Origin: Anaeramoeba ignava
Taxonomy: Eukaryota; Metamonada; Anaeramoebidae
NCBI GenBank assembly: GCA_028826165.1
Contig: JAPDFW010000070.1
Location: 642,501-706,500, forward strand
Length of the DNA: 64,000 nucleotides
Reading direction: 5' to 3'
Shown one piece after another: positions 60,219-64,000 of this stretch. The translations under genes and the position numbers were made by a program. The notes beneath the pieces were generated by a model. The model saw nothing but the letters and a program-made list of their open reading frames with translations. It searched no databases and was not told the DNA's origin. Position 1 is the first letter of the stretch; each line of letters starts with the position of its first letter.

Positions 60219-63200
60219 TTAATTAAGATTTTGGAGTAATTGATTCCCCATTTCTTGAATAGCTCCATTTTGTGGGAAAATTTGCATCGCTTTTGATATA
60301 ATTTCAAATCCATTTAATTTTTTAATATCATTTTGATTACCTAAAAAAAAAAATAATAAATCAAAAAAATATCAAAAATCAAAAAAAAAAAATATTTTAC
60401 TTTTACGACTCATCAAAATTTCTAATAATGAAACACATCCATAAAGTTGAATCCTTTCACTTTTTGGGAAATTTTCCATTGTTTTTAAAATCATCTCAAT
60501 TCCTTTTTCTTTCTTAAATTTTGTGACACTTGCTAAATGATTATTTTTTTTTTAAAAGTAATTCAATCAAAAATTATGTAAATGAAATTATTTTGATTTA
60601 AAATTAAATTTACATGAATCTTTTGTAATTTGAGAAATTGTCCAACATGCTTTAGATTGAATTGGTTCATCATTTGGAAAATTAAACATGGTTTTAATTA
60701 TTGCCTCAATTCCTTTTGATTTTCTAATTGAAACTCTTCCATCTATTTTAGTTTTAAAATAAAAAATAAACAATAAATACTTCTTCTGTTCTTCTTTTAT
60801 AAATTTTTCTTATTACTTTCTGAAAGGGATATATTCCCTAATGCTGATAATCCATAATATTGAACCTCTGGATGATTTGGTAAATTAGTGATTGCTTTTA
60901 TTATTGTTTCAACTCCTTTCAATTTTATGATTTGATTAACATTTTCTTTTTTAAATAATTAAAAAAATAAATCAATAAATTTTATTGAAACTTTTTTTTC
61001 CTTAAATTACGATTAACAGATAAACCACTATCAAAACAAACACTTGCTAAAATAAAACATCCATATTTTTGGATATCCTCATTATTCTGTAATTCATTCA
61101 TTTTTTTAATTGTTTGTTCAAGTCCTTCAAAAAGTAAAGCTGAAGAAACAATTTTCTATTTTAAATCCATTAAAATTCATAAAAAAATTTCTTTTTATAA
61201 TCAACAATCAATTTCAATTAAATTCCTTACTTTTGGTATTTTTTCAAATTCTAAAATTGTTTTTATTAAATTATTATTATTATTATAAAATTTTTTTCCT
61301 TTTAAAAAAAGTGGAAAAAAAAAATAATTTACCATCAGTTTCAAAAATGAGATTATAAAGAACATCACAAGCTGTATAAACTAAATAACCTGTTTGTGGA
61401 AATTGATAAATGCATTTAATAATCAATTCTATTCCATTCAACTGTTTGATTCTAGTTTTATTTTCTTGAGTAAAAGAAAAAGAGATATTGATTTTAAAAA
61501 AAAATTTTTTTTTTTGGATTTTTGGATTATTTACTTTCATTATTGAAACTAAGATCTCTAAGAATCCAAAAAGCTTGATCTTGAATATCTTCATTTTGAG
61601 GGAAATTATTGAATAAATTTAATATTGCTTCAATTCCATTAAATTCTCTAATTTGATTTTTTGCCTCTAATAAATTTTTGATTTTGATTTTAATTTTGAT
61701 TTTTATTTTTCTTTAAAAAATGAAAATTAATTTTGAAAAATTACCATCAAAATTTGAAGAAATTTTTTCCAAAATTTTGCATGATTCAATTTGAATATCT
61801 TTATTTGTTGGAAAACGATTCATTAAGGTTATCATTGATTGAACTCCATTTAATTCTAAAAATGACATTCTTATCTCGTTGATTTGAGCTATTTTTAAAT
61901 TAAGATCAAAAAAACAAAAAAAGTGGATCAAATTTTTTTTATAAGTAAATTTTGTTTTTTGATCTTTTTTTCTGTTTTTTTTTTTTGGGAATTAAATTAT
62001 AATTAAATCAAATACAAAAGTTTTCATAAAAAATTTTTTCAAAAAGAAAAAATGCTTTGAGTGAAATTTCTTCATTTGAAGTAAAATTAACCGCATGAAG
62101 TAAAGAAGGAATGATCTGTAGATTTTTTATATTTTCTGTTAAATATATAAAAATTAATCATTTAAATTAAATCACTCCAAATTTTGATTTTGATTTTGAT
62201 TTTGATTTTTTTTATTGAAAAAGAATAATATTTTTTACTGTTTGTTTGTGAAACAAGATCCAAAATTTCAATTCCTTTGTTTAAAATATCTTGATTTTTA
62301 GGGAAAGTACTTATTGAGTTCATAATTACTTGAATTTTGGAAAAATCAAATTTTTTGACATAATCTAAAATTATTTATTATTTCTGATTAATTATTCTAA
62401 AAATGTAAATAAAAAAAAATTTCAAATACCTTTTACTAATTTTAAATATTTTAGACAAACTGAGATTCCATCAGCATGAATATCTTCATTATTTGGAACC
62501 ATAATCATTACTTGAATTATTGGTTGAATATTGTATTGTTCATTGGTTGTTTTCTTTTGTAAAATTAATAAAATAAGGAAAAAGTGGAATTTTGTTTTTG
62601 ATTTAAAAAGAAAAAGAAAAAGAAAAGTACTTGATCTAATCATATTTTTGCAAGAAGAATCAAAAATTAATTTAAATTTTATATTAAATGAGAGAGTGTG
62701 AGAGAAAGAAAAAAACTAAATTTTGGTTTGAAATTTACTATAAAGATCTATGAATGATTGAAACATTTGAAGACACCATTTCCTAGTTTGAAGATCAGTA
62801 AAAAAATTGTTTAAAATTCTCATTATTACTTCAAAACCATTTAAGAGCACAATTTCTTTTTGATTTTCTATATTTTTTTTTATATTTAAAAAAATGAATG
62901 AAAGAATTCAATATTTTTATTAAATTGGAAAATAATTTCTTTATTTTGGATACCTTGATTATTATTTGAGAGAAAATTCAAAGTGGAAATTCCAGTTTTT
63001 TGGATTTCTTTATTTGAAGGAAAAGTGTTTATAGCATTAATAATTATTTTGATTCCGCTATGTCTTCGAATTTCGTTTTGATTTTCTATATAAAATTTTT
63101 TAATTTCGCAAATGAGAAAAAATGGATTATTTTTTCTTTGTTTTTTTCTTAAATGAAAATTTTTAATTTTTAAATCTCAATCAAATACCGAAATTATTAG

Positions 63201-64000
63201 TAGATAATTTTCTTAAAGCTCTACATCCTTCAATTTGTAATTCATCCTGATTTGGAAAAGTATTCATTGATAGAATTATTTGTTCAATTACTTGGTTTGT
63301 TCCACTTGAATCAATACCTCCTTTTTTGATTTGAATTAATTTGATTTGATTTAATTTGATTTGAATTAATTTAATTTGAATTAATTTAATTTGAATTAAT
63401 TTAATTTGAATTAATTTAATTTGAATTAATTTAATTTGAATCATATATTTTTTGAATTAATTTGATTTGAATTAATTTAATTTGAATTAATTTGATTTGA
63501 TTTGAATTGATTTGATTTGAATTAATTTAATTTGAATTATATATTTTTTGAATTAATTTGATTTGAATTAATTTAATTTGAATTAATTTAATTTGAATTA
63601 ATTTAATTTGAATTAATTTAATTTGAATTATTTTGATTTGAATTATATATTTTTTGATTTGAATTAATTTAATTTGAATTATATATTTTTGATTTGAATT
63701 ATATATTTTTTGAATTATATATTTTTTGAATTAATTTGATTTGAATTAATTTAATTTGAATTTAATTTGAATTTAATTTGAATTATTTTGATTTGAATTA
63801 ATTTGATTTGAATTATATATTTTTTGGAAAGTAATTCCCAAATTATTTTTTAAAAGTAGAAGAGTTACTTATATTAAATGTATAAATGCCATGTAAAATT
63901 AAACAACCAGAATAATGAATTTCATAAATTTTTGGGAAATTCCCCATTATTGTAATTATTCTTTCAACTCCATGAAATTGATCAATAAGAGAAAGATTAT
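60219..64000 (-). CDS. ARM-repeat protein, one repeat per exon (3' part)
   Basis: The gene runs leftward from beyond 64000 to a TAA at 60219. At least fifteen exons are visible, each about 120-135 nt and each ending in phase 1. They lie near 64000-63869, 63320-63189, 63085-62955, 62870-62743, 62555-62430, 62365-62238, 62130-62025, 61890-61744, 61670-61548, 61465-61333, 61155-61005, 60940-60815, 60740-60615, 60535-60404 and 60341-60219. Each encodes an ARM-like repeat such as GIEAIIKTMFNFPNDEPIQS or GVETIIKAITNLPNHPEVQY. The last ends AIQEMGNQLLQNLN. The 5' end, and any BTB or other N-terminal domain, lies outside the window. The exon near 62130-62025 is the least certain. No partner or pathway can be read from the sequence. 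Confidence 0.75.
63321..63868 (-). repeat. TTTGAATTAATTTAA-repeat intron of the right-hand ARM gene
   Basis: This ~550-bp intron separates the two rightmost visible ARM exons. It is built from TTTGAATTAATTTAA and TTTGATTTGAATTAA units with scattered ATATATTTTTTG blocks. Donor GTAACT lies at 63868 and acceptor AAAAAAG ends at 63321. Confidence 0.8.

Noticed and set aside
1-64000. Alternative genetic code with reassigned stops
   Set aside because: Conserved genes end at expected places with TAA or TGA, and no in-frame TAA, TAG or TGA interrupts conserved coding blocks after splicing.
1-64000. Transposons or viral insertions
   Set aside because: No transposase, reverse transcriptase, integrase or terminal inverted repeat pattern was recognised; all repeats look like slippage or tandem arrays.

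Overview
This is nuclear DNA of a very AT-rich, intron-bearing eukaryotic microbe. The evidence is GT-AG introns, a eukaryotic ribosomal protein gene (eS26), a heterotrimeric G-protein alpha subunit, pelota, COG6, a DDX1-type helicase, HMG-box chromatin protein, an A/B-box tRNA-Ile, and standard stop codons. Abundant BTB, TLD, ARM and ankyrin proteins plus a bacterial-type Fe-S flavoprotein (typical of anaerobes) suggest an anaerobic amoeboid protist such as Anaeramoeba. That placement is inference, not proven by the sequence.

Layout. 1-1240: 5' part of an unknown Lys/Asn-rich gene (-), divergent from a six-exon G-alpha gene (+, 1866-7526) whose second intron is 3.5 kb of tandem repeat. 8.3-16.1 kb (-): an unknown basic protein, an E2F-like winged-helix protein, a BTB-BACK-TLD protein and a DTW-domain tRNA-modifying enzyme. 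16.2-20.1 kb (-): 11-exon DDX1. 20.6-23.7 kb (-): a UPF0488/C8orf33-like locus with a duplicated domain, and eS26. 23.9-25.85 kb: a ~34-bp minisatellite. 25.97-35.3 kb (+): a giant USP9X/USP24-like deubiquitinase in ten exons. 35.3-38.4 kb: two different satellite arrays flanking a tRNA-Ile. 38.4-41.3 kb: a coiled-coil gene and pelota, divergent across a 69-bp heptamer array. 41.6-48.1 kb: HMG-box protein (-), a large protein ending in a degenerate PARP-like domain (+), and an Fe-S flavoprotein (+). 48.2-64 kb: BTB-ARM (-), PAS-coiled-coil (-), intronless COG6 (+), ARM (-), ANK-BTB-BTB (-), and an ARM gene (-) running off the right edge.

Several themes stand out. First, long introns are each filled with their own private simple repeat, while neighbouring introns can be as short as 28 nt; many of the long low-complexity open frames are therefore intron. 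Second, ARM repeats are encoded one per exon by uniform 126-132-nt exons bounded by phase-1 introns, while ankyrin repeats are one per exon with phase-0 introns, so both are modular, frame-neutral units. Third, several real low-complexity coding stretches are broken by single-base A-run length changes that either compensate each other or are required by splice phase, which points to homopolymer errors or slippage. Exon coordinates come from reading splice motifs and frames by eye; no transcript data were available.
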